A stretch of DNA of 64,000 bases from Sphingobacterium sp. CZ-UAM (GTDB lineage Bacteria; Bacteroidota; Bacteroidia; Sphingobacteriales; Sphingobacteriaceae). The translations under genes were made by a program, and so were the position numbers. The stretch spans positions 1,860,001 to 1,924,000 of the forward strand of contig NZ_MTCM01000001.1 in NCBI RefSeq assembly GCF_002000245.1. The letters are read 5' to 3'. Positions 10,086 through 19,875 of the stretch are shown piece by piece; position 1 is the first letter of the stretch, and each line of letters begins with the position of its first letter. The notes beneath the pieces are model-generated. The model was not told the DNA's origin. It worked only from the letters and a program-made list of their open reading frames with translations, and did not search any database.

Positions 10086-10127
10086 GCTGCAAAGGTAAGT
10101 ATTACGAATGAATTATTAAATGTCAAA

Positions 10128-10964
10128 TCAGGAAATAATGCCTGCTTTTAACAGTTCAGCTTCCATTTCTTTTTGTAGTTTTAGGGCCTCCTCACGCGCG
10201 CGCTCCGCAAAGTCAGGTCCTTTTGAAGCATAAATAATCCCTCTTGTGCTATTGACCAGGAGTCCACAGTCTTTATTCATGCCATATTTGCAGACATCTT
10301 CCAATGAGCCACCCTGTGCACCGACCCCCGGCACCAATAGAAAATGTTCGGGTGCATGTTCACGGATTTTAATAAAACCTTCCCCTCTCGTCGCGCCGAC
10401 CACATACATTAGATTTTCGGTATTGCCCCAGGTGTTTACTTTGTCTATAACCTGTTCAAATAATTGAAGACCATCTCGGTTTTCAAAATTCTGAAAATCT
10501 AAACTCCCTTCATTGGATGTCAGTGCCAATACGATGGCCCATTTATCCTTGAACTCCAAAAAGGGTGTAACAGAGTCTTTCCCCATGTAGGGCGCGATGG
10601 TAATACTGTCGAAACCCAAACCTGAATTTGACTCATCAAAAAATGCCATCGCATACCGGCCTGAGGTATTTCCGATATCACCACGTTTGGCATCCGCTAT
10701 ACTGAAACAATCTTTTGGCAATGCTGCCCAGGTTTTTTGAAGCGACTGCCATCCTTTTAGACCATAACATTCATAGAAGGCAATATTTGGTTTATAAGCG
10801 ACGCATAAATCAGCTGTAGCATCAATAATTGCTTTATTGAAACTATAGATCGGATCCTCATCATCCAACAGATGCTCTGGAATCTTAGTAAGGTCTGTGT
10901 CCAATCCGACACATAAAAACGAACGTTTCTCTTTAATTTGATGAATAAGTTCTGCTCTGGTCAT
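10128..10964 (-). CDS. pyrF: Orotidine 5'-phosphate decarboxylase
   Basis: 278 residues, the longer type 2 form. Seen: [14 protein letters not shown] near the start, the catalytic lysine in [17 protein letters not shown] and the phosphate-binding loop VPGVGAQGG. It decarboxylates OMP to UMP, the last step of pyrimidine synthesis. It is the last gene of a minus-strand run with the pseudouridine synthase and TlpA genes, 19 bases after the latter. No other pyr gene is close by. Confidence 0.97.
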   Translation of the reverse strand: MTRAELIHQIKEKRSFLCVGLDTDLTKIPEHLLDDEDPIYSFNKAIIDATADLCVAYKPNIAFYECYGLKGWQSLQKTWAALPKDCFSIADAKRGDIGNTSGRYAMAFFDESNSGLGFDSITIAPYMGKDSVTPFLEFKDKWAIVLALTSNEGSLDFQNFENRDGLQLFEQVIDKVNTWGNTENLMYVVGATRGEGFIKIREHAPEHFLLVPGVGAQGGSLEDVCKYGMNKDCGLLVNSTRGIIYASKGPDFAERAREEALKLQKEMEAELLKAGIIS

Positions 10965-10983
10965 GCTAATGTATAGATCGTAA

Positions 10984-11577
10984 TTATTTATTGATTAAAT
11001 CTTGAATAAAGGTTGTCACTTCCGGGCTGGAATAATCTGCCATGCCTTCGTGCCGTGTCGCAAGCTTGCCCTCCTTGTCCAAAATAACGGTACTTGGGAT
11101 AGACTCCGAAAGCCATTCTTTTGGAATATCACTGTTTGGATAACTAATCGGTAGCGTCAGCTTTTCATTTTTGACAAAAGCTGCAGCCTTCTCCTTATCG
11201 CCCTCGATCTCCACAATCAGAAATACAACATGCGGATTATCCTTAAATTTATCGTAAAGCACATTGATGGAGGGCATCTCGGCCCGGCATGGCCCGCACC
11301 AGGTTGCCCAAAAGTTGATAAAAACCACCTTACCTTTTAGATCCGCTATCCCTATTGTTTCTCCCGAATGATTTACAAAAGAAACAGCCGCACCGACATC
11401 CTTTTCATCCGCAGGGAGCGGGTCAGCGACCGGTTGTGGTGCTTCCAATTTCGGTTTAAACAAACCGATTTTCATCAGTTGCTGCTGAAAATAACTTCTG
11501 CTTGTCGGCCATATCAATAAACCGATGAGCAGCACAAAGACAACATTGCCGATGATCTTTTTTGTTTTTGGATTCAT
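10984..11577 (-). CDS. TlpA-like thiol-disulfide oxidoreductase, membrane anchored
   Basis: 197 residues. An N-terminal transmembrane anchor ([15 protein letters not shown], about residues 12-26) is followed by a TlpA/ResA-type thioredoxin domain with the redox pair Cys94 and Cys97 in [13 protein letters not shown] and the cis-proline region [13 protein letters not shown]. It should face the periplasm and reduce protein disulfides, for example in cytochrome c maturation. The substrate is not indicated by the neighbours (pseudouridine synthase, pyrF). Confidence 0.9.
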   Translation of the reverse strand: MNPKTKKIIGNVVFVLLIGLLIWPTSRSYFQQQLMKIGLFKPKLEAPQPVADPLPADEKDVGAAVSFVNHSGETIGIADLKGKVVFINFWATWCGPCRAEMPSINVLYDKFKDNPHVVFLIVEIEGDKEKAAAFVKNEKLTLPISYPNSDIPKEWLSESIPSTVILDKEGKLATRHEGMADYSSPEVTTFIQDLINK

Positions 11578-11595
11578 AAAAAGAAATGCAGTTGA

Positions 11596-12339
11596 TTAAG
11601 CATCAAATTTATCCAGCAGCTTCAGCAAAGTCGCAAAGTCTTTTGGATAAGGTGCCTCAAACACCATTTGCTCACCATTTAGTTCAAACTCCACATGTTT
11701 TGCATGTAGGGCAAAACGTTTCATGATCGGTTGCTCCTCCTCATCCTTGGATAAGGTATAGCCCCTTTTCTTTATTTGTGACAGATAAACAGGTTTCCCA
11801 CGGTACATGCTATCCCCTACAATGGCCGCATGCTGTGTGGCCAGGTGGATACGGATCTGGTGCATCCGTCCAGTGATCGGTTTACACTCCACTAAGGTGT
11901 AATTCTTATAGTATTTAAGCGAATTAAAGATGGTTTCGGCAGGCTTACCATTGGCACGGTCAATAGAAACGTTTTTATTCCCCTGATTCAAGATCGGCAA
12001 ATCAACGACAAGATCCTGAAAAGTATGTGTACCGCCAATGATTGCGTGATAGATCTTATTGACTCTACGTTTTTCGAATGCGATCGAAATCGAACGATAG
12101 GTCTCCGGATTTTTCGCAATCAACAAAATACCGGAGGTCTCTTTATCCAGACGATGGCAGACCTGAGCGTCAGCATGATATTTCTTTGCCAAACGGAGAA
12201 TGTTGATCTCTCCCCCCTCCCTTTCATCCAAAGAAGCAACAAAAGGTGGTTTATTTATAACAATCAAATTTTCATCTTCATGGATGATTAATTCTGAAAA
12301 TTTGGGGAATTTAAATAGACGGGTTTCATTCTGTATCAT
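11596..12339 (-). CDS. RluA-family pseudouridine synthase
   Basis: 247 residues from the ATG at 12339. Catalytic motif HRLDKETSGILLIAKN (Asp in HRLD) and the C-terminal GRMHQIRIHLA are both present; there is no N-terminal S4 domain, so it resembles the shorter RluA/RluC-like enzymes that isomerise uridines in rRNA or tRNA. An upstream in-frame ATG at 12378 would add 13 residues, but a perfect -7 box (TATTTTTG on the minus strand, 12344-12351) lies between the two, which supports the downstream start. First gene of a unit with tlpA and pyrF. Confidence 0.9.
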   Translation of the reverse strand: MIQNETRLFKFPKFSELIIHEDENLIVINKPPFVASLDEREGGEINILRLAKKYHADAQVCHRLDKETSGILLIAKNPETYRSISIAFEKRRVNKIYHAIIGGTHTFQDLVVDLPILNQGNKNVSIDRANGKPAETIFNSLKYYKNYTLVECKPITGRMHQIRIHLATQHAAIVGDSMYRGKPVYLSQIKKRGYTLSKDEEEQPIMKRFALHAKHVEFELNGEQMVFEAPYPKDFATLLKLLDKFDA

Positions 12340-12343
12340 TTTA

Positions 12344-12351
12344 CAAAAATA
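12344..12351 (-). promoter_or_regulatory. -7 promoter box of the pseudouridine synthase unit
   Basis: TATTTTTG on the minus strand matches the Bacteroidota consensus TAnnTTTG and lies 4 bases upstream of the ATG at 12339. The -33 element is weak (TTG about 24 bases upstream). It helps decide the start codon. Confidence 0.5.
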
Positions 12352-12370
12352 CAAAACACAAGGCAGAATA

Positions 12371-12402
12371 TTGGCCAATGTATGATAAAAACCTTACTTT
12401 TG
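12371..12402 (+). promoter_or_regulatory. Promoter of panB
   Basis: TTG at 12371-12373 and TACTTTTG at 12395-12402 with 21 bases between them fit the Bacteroidota promoter. The ATG of panB follows 20 bases downstream. It is back to back with the promoter of the minus-strand pseudouridine synthase gene. Confidence 0.7.
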
Positions 12403-12422
12403 GGCATATAATATAAGTCAAG

Positions 12423-13238
12423 ATGTCTGTAAACAAAGAAATAAAACGAGTAAGCACAGCGATGCTACAAGCCATGAAAGACCGTAAAGAGAAGATTTCT
12501 ATGCTGACGAGCTATGATTACTCCATGGCCAAAATGGTGGACAACGCCGGTGTGGATGTTATTCTGATCGGAGATTCCGCTGCGAATGTATTTGCCGGCT
12601 ATGAAACTACCCTGCCGATTACCCTCGACAATATGATCTACCATGCGGCGGCTGTTGCCAGAGGCACCGAAAGGGCTATGGTCCTGGCAGACCTTCCTTT
12701 TGGTAGCTACCAAGGTTCTGCCAACGAAGCCTACAATGCTGCCGTACGTATGATGAAAGAATCCGGCGCCCATGCGTTGAAATTGGAAGGTGGCTTAGAA
12801 ATCATCGACAACATCAAAAAAATTATTTCTGGCGGAATTCCCGTTTGTGGACATTTGGGCCTGACCCCACAATCCATCAATAAATTCGGAAATTTTGGTG
12901 TCCGTGCCAAAGAGGAACAAGAAGCGGCCAAACTTATGGAAGATGCATTGGCTCTTCAGGAGGCTGGTTGTTTTGCCATTGTACTGGAAAAAATTCCTGC
13001 GGCTTTGGCAAAAGCCGTGACTGAAAAATTGGCCATTCCGACCATAGGGATCGGCGCTGGTGCTGATTGTGATGGACAGGTGCTTGTAATCAATGATATG
13101 CTGGGCATGAATGCAGACTTTAAGCCCAAATTTATGCGGCACTTTGCCAACCTACATGAGCAGATCACTACCGCAGTAAGCAATTACGTTGCTGAAGTCA
13201 AGGCAGTGCAATATCCAAATTCGGAAGAACAATATTAA
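12423..13238 (+). CDS. panB: 3-methyl-2-oxobutanoate hydroxymethyltransferase
   Basis: 271 residues. Diagnostic stretches: MLTSYDYSMAKMVDNAGVD, ILIGDSAANVFAGYETTLPIT, MVLADLPFGSYQ, KLEGG and TIGIGAGADCDGQVLV. The enzyme transfers a hydroxymethyl group from methylene-tetrahydrofolate to 2-oxoisovalerate, giving ketopantoate, the first step towards pantothenate and CoA. Length matches the family. panC and panD are not in the window. A membrane-protein gene follows 8 bases later. Confidence 0.97.
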   Translation: MSVNKEIKRVSTAMLQAMKDRKEKISMLTSYDYSMAKMVDNAGVDVILIGDSAANVFAGYETTLPITLDNMIYHAAAVARGTERAMVLADLPFGSYQGSANEAYNAAVRMMKESGAHALKLEGGLEIIDNIKKIISGGIPVCGHLGLTPQSINKFGNFGVRAKEEQEAAKLMEDALALQEAGCFAIVLEKIPAALAKAVTEKLAIPTIGIGAGADCDGQVLVINDMLGMNADFKPKFMRHFANLHEQITTAVSNYVAEVKAVQYPNSEEQY

Positions 13239-13246
13239 TAAGCGCT

Positions 13247-13849
13247 ATGAAATTATTGATCATAGGGATAATTATCCTTATCGCTTACCTGATGATTCGA
13301 AAAAAGTTCAATTTTTTCGAATCATCAGACACGGATGCCAAAAGCTTAAAATCGGGCTTTCAATTGATAGAAGCACCGGCCGCTCTCATTCGATCTACCT
13401 TAAAAAAAACAATCTCCAATGTCGTTATTGGCTTGGTACTTATTCTCATTACCATATTGCTTTTTGTAAAAATTAAAATCGTATTGTTTCTCCTCCCAAT
13501 AGCCTTTTTTTTAATTGGTTACTTCTTCCTGTTTAACAATCACTTCAGCAAAATAAAGAGCCAACAGATTTGGTTTAATGCCAAAACCAACGAGGTTTTT
13601 GTGGAACAACTGCGAGCAGAAAACTATGCTTTCAATATATTCCAGGATGTGCTGGCTGTACAAAAGATCGAATCTATTCAGACAACAAGAGGCCTGCTCT
13701 ATGGTTACTATCGAATAAAACTAAAAGATCAGCTTTTGGAAATCCCCTATTTACTGGCTGAAAATAAACCTGCCAATAATCTTTTTTTTGAGACACTCGT
13801 ACAAAACTTCAAAATTGAAACCCAGAAAAGAATTTTTCCAATCATTTAG
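13247..13849 (+). CDS. Membrane protein of unknown function
   Basis: 200 residues with three hydrophobic helices: one at the N-terminus (LLIIGIIILIAYLMI) and two close together in the middle (VVIGLVLILITILLFV and IVLFLLPIAFFLIGYFFLF). The C-terminal 80 residues are soluble and resemble a PH-like or stress-response strand pattern (IWFNAKTNEVFVEQLRAENY, YYRIKLKDQLLEIPYLL). No family recognised. Starting 8 bases after panB, it is probably co-transcribed; a functional link to pantothenate synthesis is not evident. Confidence 0.75.
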   Translation: MKLLIIGIIILIAYLMIRKKFNFFESSDTDAKSLKSGFQLIEAPAALIRSTLKKTISNVVIGLVLILITILLFVKIKIVLFLLPIAFFLIGYFFLFNNHFSKIKSQQIWFNAKTNEVFVEQLRAENYAFNIFQDVLAVQKIESIQTTRGLLYGYYRIKLKDQLLEIPYLLAENKPANNLFFETLVQNFKIETQKRIFPII

Positions 13850-13933
13850 TACTTAATGTATTGCAGTTACAAAAGAAAATAGTATATTTAGGTTACTTAA
13901 GAATACATTGTTAAAACCAAAATATTTTATACT

Positions 13934-14089
13934 ATGGGAAAAGGTGATATCAAAACCAGAAGAGGAAAAATATCAAATGGTTCTTTTGGAAAAAGAAGGC
14001 CGCATTTATCGAAAGCATCCATCAAACCAAAAGTGGATGATGCAGCTCCAAAAGCAGTTGAACCAAAAGCAACTAAAGCGAAAAAATAA
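13934..14089 (+). CDS. 30S ribosomal protein THX (bTHX)
   Basis: A very short gene, 51 codons from ATG 13934 to TAA at 14087-14089. The product begins MGKGDIKTRRGKISNGSFGK and is extremely basic, matching the THX family that inserts into the head of the 30S subunit near 16S rRNA; the Lys/Ala-rich tail (ATKAKK) is typical of Bacteroidota members. It has its own terminator. A longer overlapping frame (13908-14117) gives a Lys/Gln-rich product without family character and is a shadow. Confidence 0.9.
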   Translation: MGKGDIKTRRGKISNGSFGKRRPHLSKASIKPKVDDAAPKAVEPKATKAKK

Positions 14090-14096
14090 TACGTAT

Positions 14097-14127
14097 AAAG
14101 CTAGAATAGGTTTCTAGCTTTTTTTAT
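14097..14127 (+). terminator. Terminator of the thx gene
   Basis: Stem AAAGCTAGAA at 14097-14106 with its complement TTCTAGCTTT at 14112-14121, a five-base loop, then a T run. It lies 7 bases after the thx stop codon. Confidence 0.9.
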
Positions 14128-14128
14128 A

Positions 14129-14154
14129 GCATGTAGTCCCATTAACTTACATGC
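14129..14154. repeat. Inverted repeat ahead of efflux operon 1
   Basis: GCATGTA (14129-14135) and TACATGC (14148-14154) form an exact 7-bp inverted repeat with a 12-base spacer, between the thx terminator and the adaptor gene at 14277. It could be an operator for the efflux operon, which has no regulator gene beside it; equally it may be a chance palindrome. Confidence 0.35.
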
Positions 14155-14276
14155 GGTAGATTCGTTGCCAGCTATTGCTGTTCTGTATTGTAAAATCCTT
14201 TTGACAACCGGTATCATCATGAGAATAAAGCTATCTTTATCCTCCAGATCAAAAAACCAGATAAGGACTATACCGC

Positions 14277-15338
14277 ATGAATAAAAAAACGACCCTCTAC
14301 ATTCTTTTAGCCTGTGCTGTTATTGGAGGTGGATATTTTCTCATAAATCCCAAAAAAGACAAAAATGAAGCCGATAAATCTGCTGTCAAAAAAGATGTTC
14401 CTGTTGCTGCGCAGGCAATTATAGCAAGATCATCTGTAGCCGATCGGTCCATTAATTTGTCCGGCAGTATCGATGCCGAAGAAAAGGTGGAGATCAGAAG
14501 CGAAGTCAGTGGTCGAATTACAAAAATCTACTTTACTGAAGGACAACGTATCCAACAGGGGCAACCTTTGATCAAGATTGATGATATTGAATTGCAAGCG
14601 CAACTCAAACAGGCGCAGACAACGAATCAGCTGAATGCAGAAAACGAACGTCGCGCAAAATTATTGCTCCAGAAAGGAGCAATCAGTCAAGAGGAATTTG
14701 ATATCGCCAGTGCGGCATTAAAGACTGCACAGGCGCAGATCCAGCTGATTCAGGCCCAGATCTCCAAAACAACCGTACGTGCACCGTTTAGTGGCATGAT
14801 TGGCCTAAGAAATATTTCAGTTGGTGCTATCGTCTCATCCAATACGCTGATCGCAAATTTGGTTAAGGACAATTTCGTTAAGATTACCTTTGCTATTCCG
14901 GAAAAATACAGCAGTGTAGTCAAACTTAACACGCCCATTGAGTTCAGTGTTGCCAATGACCCGGCAGTTATCAAAGCTAATATTTATGCCATAGAGCCTG
15001 AGGTCTCCCTGAATACCCGCACCCTGACTGTCCGTGCACGCGCAGCAAACGAACAGGGGCAGCTTCGTGTAGGTTCCTTTGTCAATGTCATCCTGCCGAT
15101 AGAAGTCGAAAATAATGCCATTGCTATTCCCACGGAAGCAATCGTTCCGGTCCAGGATGGAAAAAAAGTCTTTATACTAAAGAATGGACTCGCAAAAGAA
15201 ACTAAAGTTGAAACCGGCGCCCGTACCGATAAGGAGATTGTTATCCTATCTGGCATAAGTGCCGGAGATACCGTATTGACAACAGGTGTTCTTGCCTTAA
15301 AAGATGGAGTAAAGGTTAAAGTATCATTAGCTAACTAA
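14277..15338 (+). CDS. RND efflux periplasmic adaptor (membrane fusion protein), system 1
   Basis: 353 residues. A single N-terminal membrane or signal segment (LYILLACAVIGGGYFLI), a biotinyl-lipoyl-like domain split by a helical hairpin (VEIRSEVSGRITKIYFTEGQRIQQGQPLIKID and its partner TVRAPFSGMIGL), and a beta-barrel domain. This is the HlyD/AcrA architecture linking an inner-membrane pump to an outer-membrane channel. The next two genes supply both partners (6 bases to the pump gene), so all three form one operon. The exported compounds are unknown. Confidence 0.93.
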   Translation: MNKKTTLYILLACAVIGGGYFLINPKKDKNEADKSAVKKDVPVAAQAIIARSSVADRSINLSGSIDAEEKVEIRSEVSGRITKIYFTEGQRIQQGQPLIKIDDIELQAQLKQAQTTNQLNAENERRAKLLLQKGAISQEEFDIASAALKTAQAQIQLIQAQISKTTVRAPFSGMIGLRNISVGAIVSSNTLIANLVKDNFVKITFAIPEKYSSVVKLNTPIEFSVANDPAVIKANIYAIEPEVSLNTRTLTVRARAANEQGQLRVGSFVNVILPIEVENNAIAIPTEAIVPVQDGKKVFILKNGLAKETKVETGARTDKEIVILSGISAGDTVLTTGVLALKDGVKVKVSLAN

Positions 15339-15344
15339 CTGTAA

Positions 15345-18300
15345 ATGAATTTATCTGCTATTTTTATTAAGCGCCCTGTGCTCACCATTGTCGTCAATAT
15401 AACGATTATTCTATTTGGCTACATTGGCTTTAGCTTTCTGGGTGTTCGCGAATACCCCTCCATTGACCCGGCCATCGTATCGGTACGTACCAACTACGCT
15501 GGTGCCAACCCTGATATTATTGAATCGCAGATCACCGAACCGTTGGAGAAAGCGATCAACTCCATTGATGGTATCCGTAATATCTCATCCTCCAGCAATC
15601 AGGGATCCAGCAATATCACCATTGAATTCGATTTAAAGAAAAATCTGGAGGAAGCTGCCAATGACGTTCGGGACAAAGTATCCCAGGCAGTCAGAAGCCT
15701 GCCCCAGGATATTGACGCCCCACCGGTAGTCTCAAAAGCGGATGCGGATTCTGATCCGATCATTACCCTGACCCTACAGAGCGAAACCAGGGATAAGCTT
15801 TCCCTGAGTGACTATGCTGAGAATGTTATTTCCGAAAGACTGCAGACCATCCCGGGGGTCAGCAGTACGCAAATATATGGTCAAAAACGTTACGCCATGC
15901 GCCTATGGCTCAACCCGGACCGCATGGCGGCCTACGGCATCACCGCTTCCGATATCCGTACAGCATTAAGTAACCAAAATGTTGAATTACCTTCCGGTAA
16001 AATTGTTGGCAATACCACTGAATTAACCGTAAAAACCGTAGGAAACCTTTCCACGCCCGAAGAGTTTAACAATATTGTCCTAAAAGCCGATAGCACGCGC
16101 TTGGTTAAATTTATAGACATTGGCCGTGCAGAAATTGATGCCGAAAATCTGGAGACCAAGATGGTCAGTAATGGCAAACAACTGGTCGGTGTCGCCATTA
16201 TTCCGCAACCGGGGACAAACTACCTGGATATCGCGAACAATTTTTACAAAATGCTTGATCAGATGAAAGAGGATATCCCTCAGGATATCAGCATCAATAT
16301 CGCATCTGACAACACCAAGTTCATTAAGAAATCGGTTGTTGAGGTTGCTGAGACCTTACTGATATCCATTATTCTGGTGACGCTTATCATTTACTTCTTC
16401 TTTAGAGACTGGGGAATTGCCCTACGGCCATTATTGGATATCCCCGTTTCACTTATCGCAACTTTTTTTATTATGTACATTTTTGGTTTTTCGATCAATG
16501 TACTGACCCTACTTGCGATTGTATTGGCGACAGGGCTTGTGGTCGATGATGGAATTGTCGTTACCGAAAATATCTTCAAAAAAGTTGAGGAAGGCATGTC
16601 CCCTATTGAAGCTGCACTGAAAGGCTCCAAAGAGATCTTCTTTGCAGTTATCTCCATTTCCGTTACCCTCGCCGCGGTTTTCTTACCCGTCATATTTCTT
16701 GAAGGTTTCGTCGGACGGTTGTTTCGGGAATTCGGGGTGGTCATCGCGTCAGCCGTACTGGTGTCAGCCTTTGTTTCACTGACGTTGACCCCGATGCTGA
16801 ATGCTTACCTGATTAAAGGCGGTGGTCACAAAAAGACCCGCTTTTATGAATGGACAGAACCAATGTTTGTGAAAATGAACAAAGGCTACGCCAATGCGCT
16901 GGATAAATTCATGAAATTAAAATGGATAAGCTTTCCGATCTTATTGATCTGTTTTGCCATCATCGCAGTAATCTTCTCTTCGATCAAGAAAGAAACTGCT
17001 CCCTATGATGACCGCAGCGCCATCATGGTCAATGTCACCGGTCCCGAGGGTGCTACCTATGAATACATGGACCGTTATATGCAGGAACTGGACAAACTGG
17101 TTTACGATTCGATTCCCGAAAACAAAATCAGTTTAAATATTACCTCCCCTGGTTTCGGACCTAGTTCGGTCAACTCCGGACGTATCCGGATGACACTTGT
17201 CGATCCCGAAGAGCGTACAAGGTCACAAGATGATGTGGCGAAGGAGCTGACCAAATGGACAAAAAAATACGATGGTGTACGTGTCAATGTATCACAGACG
17301 CCGACCATTTCCATGAATCGTCGCGGCGGCCTACCGATACAGTACATTATCCAGGCTCAAAATTTTGAAAAGCTTCAGGAGAAGATTCCTGAATTTATGA
17401 ACGAAGTAAATAGTGATCCTACATTTTCAACAACAGATATCAATCTGAAGTTTAACAAACCCGAACTTCATGTCGAGATAGACCGCTTAAAAGCCTTAAG
17501 CATGGGTGTATCTGTGCTCGACGTATCCCAATCCCTCCAGCTGTTGTTAAGTGGTCAGCGCTTTGCTTATTTCATGCGTGATGGCAAACAATATCAGGTG
17601 ATCGGACAGGTCGAAAACGATCGACGGGCAACACCGACAGATCTGACCTCCATTTATGTGCGCAACAATATCGGACAGCTCATACAGCTGGATAACCTCG
17701 TCAATGTCAGCGAAGAAAGTAGCCCACCACAACTCTACCACAATAATCGGTATATGTCGGCGACAGTCTCCGCAGGCCTGGCTCCGGGCATGAGTATGAG
17801 CGATGGTATAGCCGCAATGGACCGTATCAAGGAAAAAGTATTGGACCAAAGCTTTACCACTGACCTCAGTGGTGAATCCCGCGATTTCATCGAAAGTAGT
17901 TCCAATACCCTCTTTGCTTTTGGTCTCGCTTTATTACTGATTTATCTCATACTAGCGGCTCAGTTTGAGAGCTTCCTGGATCCATTTATTATCATCCTGA
18001 CGGTACCGATGGCAGTTGCCGGTGCACTGATCAGTTTATGGCTATTTGATCAGACCTGGAATATATTCAGCCAGATCGGAACCATTATGCTGATCGGTCT
18101 GGTGACGAAAAATGGTATCCTAATCGTTGAATTTGCCAACCAGATGCGGGAGGAAGGGATGGAAAAATTTGAAGCGATCATGCATGCTGCCGAATCGCGT
18201 CTGCGCCCCATTTTAATGACCAGTCTGGCCATTGCCCTGGGCGCATTGCCTATTGCGATGTCATTGGGCGCGGCTTCCACAAGCCGTATCGGTATGGGGG

Positions 18301-18428
18301 TTGTCATCGTCGGTGGTACTATATTCTCACTGATCCTGACCTTATTTATTATCCCAGCAATTTATTACATGTGGTCCAGACCAAAGAAACACAGACCTGA
18401 ATTTGACAACATTAAAAGCTACGAATAG
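15345..18428 (+). CDS. RND multidrug efflux pump, AcrB/MexB family, system 1
   Basis: 1027 residues, the normal length. Twelve transmembrane helices and two large periplasmic loops are evident. Proton-relay residues are present: the Asp pair in ATGLVVDDGIVVTEN (helix 4) and the Lys in GLVTKNGILIVEFANQ (helix 10). It forms a homotrimer in the inner membrane that drives substrates out by proton antiport. The family exports drugs, bile salts, dyes or detergents; specificity cannot be read here. Its stop is 8 bases before the start of the channel gene. Confidence 0.96.
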   Translation: MNLSAIFIKRPVLTIVVNITIILFGYIGFSFLGVREYPSIDPAIVSVRTNYAGANPDIIESQITEPLEKAINSIDGIRNISSSSNQGSSNITIEFDLKKNLEEAANDVRDKVSQAVRSLPQDIDAPPVVSKADADSDPIITLTLQSETRDKLSLSDYAENVISERLQTIPGVSSTQIYGQKRYAMRLWLNPDRMAAYGITASDIRTALSNQNVELPSGKIVGNTTELTVKTVGNLSTPEEFNNIVLKADSTRLVKFIDIGRAEIDAENLETKMVSNGKQLVGVAIIPQPGTNYLDIANNFYKMLDQMKEDIPQDISINIASDNTKFIKKSVVEVAETLLISIILVTLIIYFFFRDWGIALRPLLDIPVSLIATFFIMYIFGFSINVLTLLAIVLATGLVVDDGIVVTENIFKKVEEGMSPIEAALKGSKEIFFAVISISVTLAAVFLPVIFLEGFVGRLFREFGVVIASAVLVSAFVSLTLTPMLNAYLIKGGGHKKTRFYEWTEPMFVKMNKGYANALDKFMKLKWISFPILLICFAIIAVIFSSIKKETAPYDDRSAIMVNVTGPEGATYEYMDRYMQELDKLVYDSIPENKISLNITSPGFGPSSVNSGRIRMTLVDPEERTRSQDDVAKELTKWTKKYDGVRVNVSQTPTISMNRRGGLPIQYIIQAQNFEKLQEKIPEFMNEVNSDPTFSTTDINLKFNKPELHVEIDRLKALSMGVSVLDVSQSLQLLLSGQRFAYFMRDGKQYQVIGQVENDRRATPTDLTSIYVRNNIGQLIQLDNLVNVSEESSPPQLYHNNRYMSATVSAGLAPGMSMSDGIAAMDRIKEKVLDQSFTTDLSGESRDFIESSSNTLFAFGLALLLIYLILAAQFESFLDPFIIILTVPMAVAGALISLWLFDQTWNIFSQIGTIMLIGLVTKNGILIVEFANQMREEGMEKFEAIMHAAESRLRPILMTSLAIALGALPIAMSLGAASTSRIGMGVVIVGGTIFSLILTLFIIPAIYYMWSRPKKHRPEFDNIKSYE

Positions 18429-18435
18429 ATCAGAC

Positions 18436-19737
18436 ATGAAGAGAAATGTAATCCTAACACTGCTGCTTAGCGTCATCCTATTTCAGGCTCCTGCACAACA
18501 GATGTTGACGCTGGAAGAAGCGTTGGCAACCACTTTAAGCAACAATTTCAATATTCTTTTGGCAAAAAATGACCACAAAATAGATAGCGAAAATACAAGT
18601 GCGGGCAGCGCCGGAATGCTTCCCGCCGTTACAGGTAGTTTCAGTCGGAGCAATTCCATCCAAAACTCCCGGCAGGTACGGGCCGACGGTCAAGTGCAGC
18701 AGATTTCAAATGCCAAAAACGATAACATGTCCTATGGGGTCAACCTCAACTGGACCGTCTTCGATGGATTCGGCATGTTTGCACGCCGCGATAGATTCAA
18801 AGAAATCCAGCGCCAGGGTGAAGCCGAAATCAAATTCGAGGTCATCAGTCAATTGAGTGAAGTTATAGCAACCTATTACAGCTTAGTGCAACAAAAGCGT
18901 TTATTGAATGCTTTAGACACCACCATTACCCTATCGCAATATCGCGTTACGCTGGCTGAAAATAGGCTGGAAATCGGAAAGGGATCCAAACTGGATTTAC
19001 TGAATGCGAAAGTGGATCTAAACACCGACCAAACCAACCTGTTACGCCAACGCGAGAGCTTTCAAAATACAAAAACATACCTAAACCAGCTCATGACCCG
19101 CGATCTGGGCATAGATTTCCAGGTTGAGGACGAAATGAAACTGGATACTGACCTTAAACTGGGAGATCTGATCCAGATTGCCGACCAACAGAACCCGCAG
19201 ATTCAATTGGCCCTTATCAATAAAAGAGTTGCCGAACTGAACCTCAAATCGATAAAAGCCGAGCGTTATCCCAAAATAGGCCTCAATACCGGCTACAACT
19301 GGAATGAATCTCACTCTTCATTGGGCTTCTCGACCGAAAACAAAAATAAAGGACTCAACTATGGTGTGACCGCCTCGGTGAATATCTTCAATGGATTTCT
19401 TCAAAACAGAAATGAACGGATCGCCAAATTCCAGGTACAGAATACCGAACTACAGATCCAACAACAAAAACAAAATATACAGGCGCAAGTCCGTACACTT
19501 TTTCAAACCTATATCACCAACATCGAACTGGCGCAGGTAGAAAAAAAGAATGAAGAACTCGCAAAAGAAAATCTAACTATCACCATGGATAAATTTCGGA
19601 TCGGGACGATTACGACCCTCGAAGTCAGAACGGCGCAGCTAAATTATATCAATGCCATGACACGGAGTTATACCGCACAATACGATGCGAAAGTTTCAGA
19701 GATACGCCTGAAAGAGTTAACAGGTGAAACTTATTAG
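18436..19737 (+). CDS. TolC-family outer-membrane efflux channel, system 1
   Basis: 433 residues from the ATG at 18436; an earlier in-frame ATG (18403) lies inside the pump gene, and only the later one puts the signal peptide MKRNVILTLLLSVILFQAPA at the N-terminus. Two TolC repeats with long amphipathic helices are visible (LTLEEALATTLSNNFNILLAKND, IGKGSKLDLLNAKVDLNTDQ, IGTITTLEVRTAQLNYINA). It forms the outer-membrane exit duct for the pump encoded before it. Last gene of efflux operon 1. Confidence 0.94.
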   Translation: MKRNVILTLLLSVILFQAPAQQMLTLEEALATTLSNNFNILLAKNDHKIDSENTSAGSAGMLPAVTGSFSRSNSIQNSRQVRADGQVQQISNAKNDNMSYGVNLNWTVFDGFGMFARRDRFKEIQRQGEAEIKFEVISQLSEVIATYYSLVQQKRLLNALDTTITLSQYRVTLAENRLEIGKGSKLDLLNAKVDLNTDQTNLLRQRESFQNTKTYLNQLMTRDLGIDFQVEDEMKLDTDLKLGDLIQIADQQNPQIQLALINKRVAELNLKSIKAERYPKIGLNTGYNWNESHSSLGFSTENKNKGLNYGVTASVNIFNGFLQNRNERIAKFQVQNTELQIQQQKQNIQAQVRTLFQTYITNIELAQVEKKNEELAKENLTITMDKFRIGTITTLEVRTAQLNYINAMTRSYTAQYDAKVSEIRLKELTGETY

Positions 19738-19875
19738 TTCGCAGCGTCTATTTTACCCTGAGTGGGCAGCGGACACGATGCTATTCGCGCGTTGAAACCG
19801 GGCAAGAAAAACATCGACAAAGTGTATGAAAATAATATAATGACCTTATGCAATGCTCATAAAAAAACTTTACGT

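Noticed and set aside
13908..14117. 69-codon frame overlapping thx
   Set aside because: Lys/Gln-rich, no family features, and it covers the clearly recognisable THX gene in another frame.
18403..18435. Upstream start for the TolC-type channel of efflux system 1
   Set aside because: It lies inside the pump gene and would put residues before the signal peptide; the ATG at 18436 fits better.
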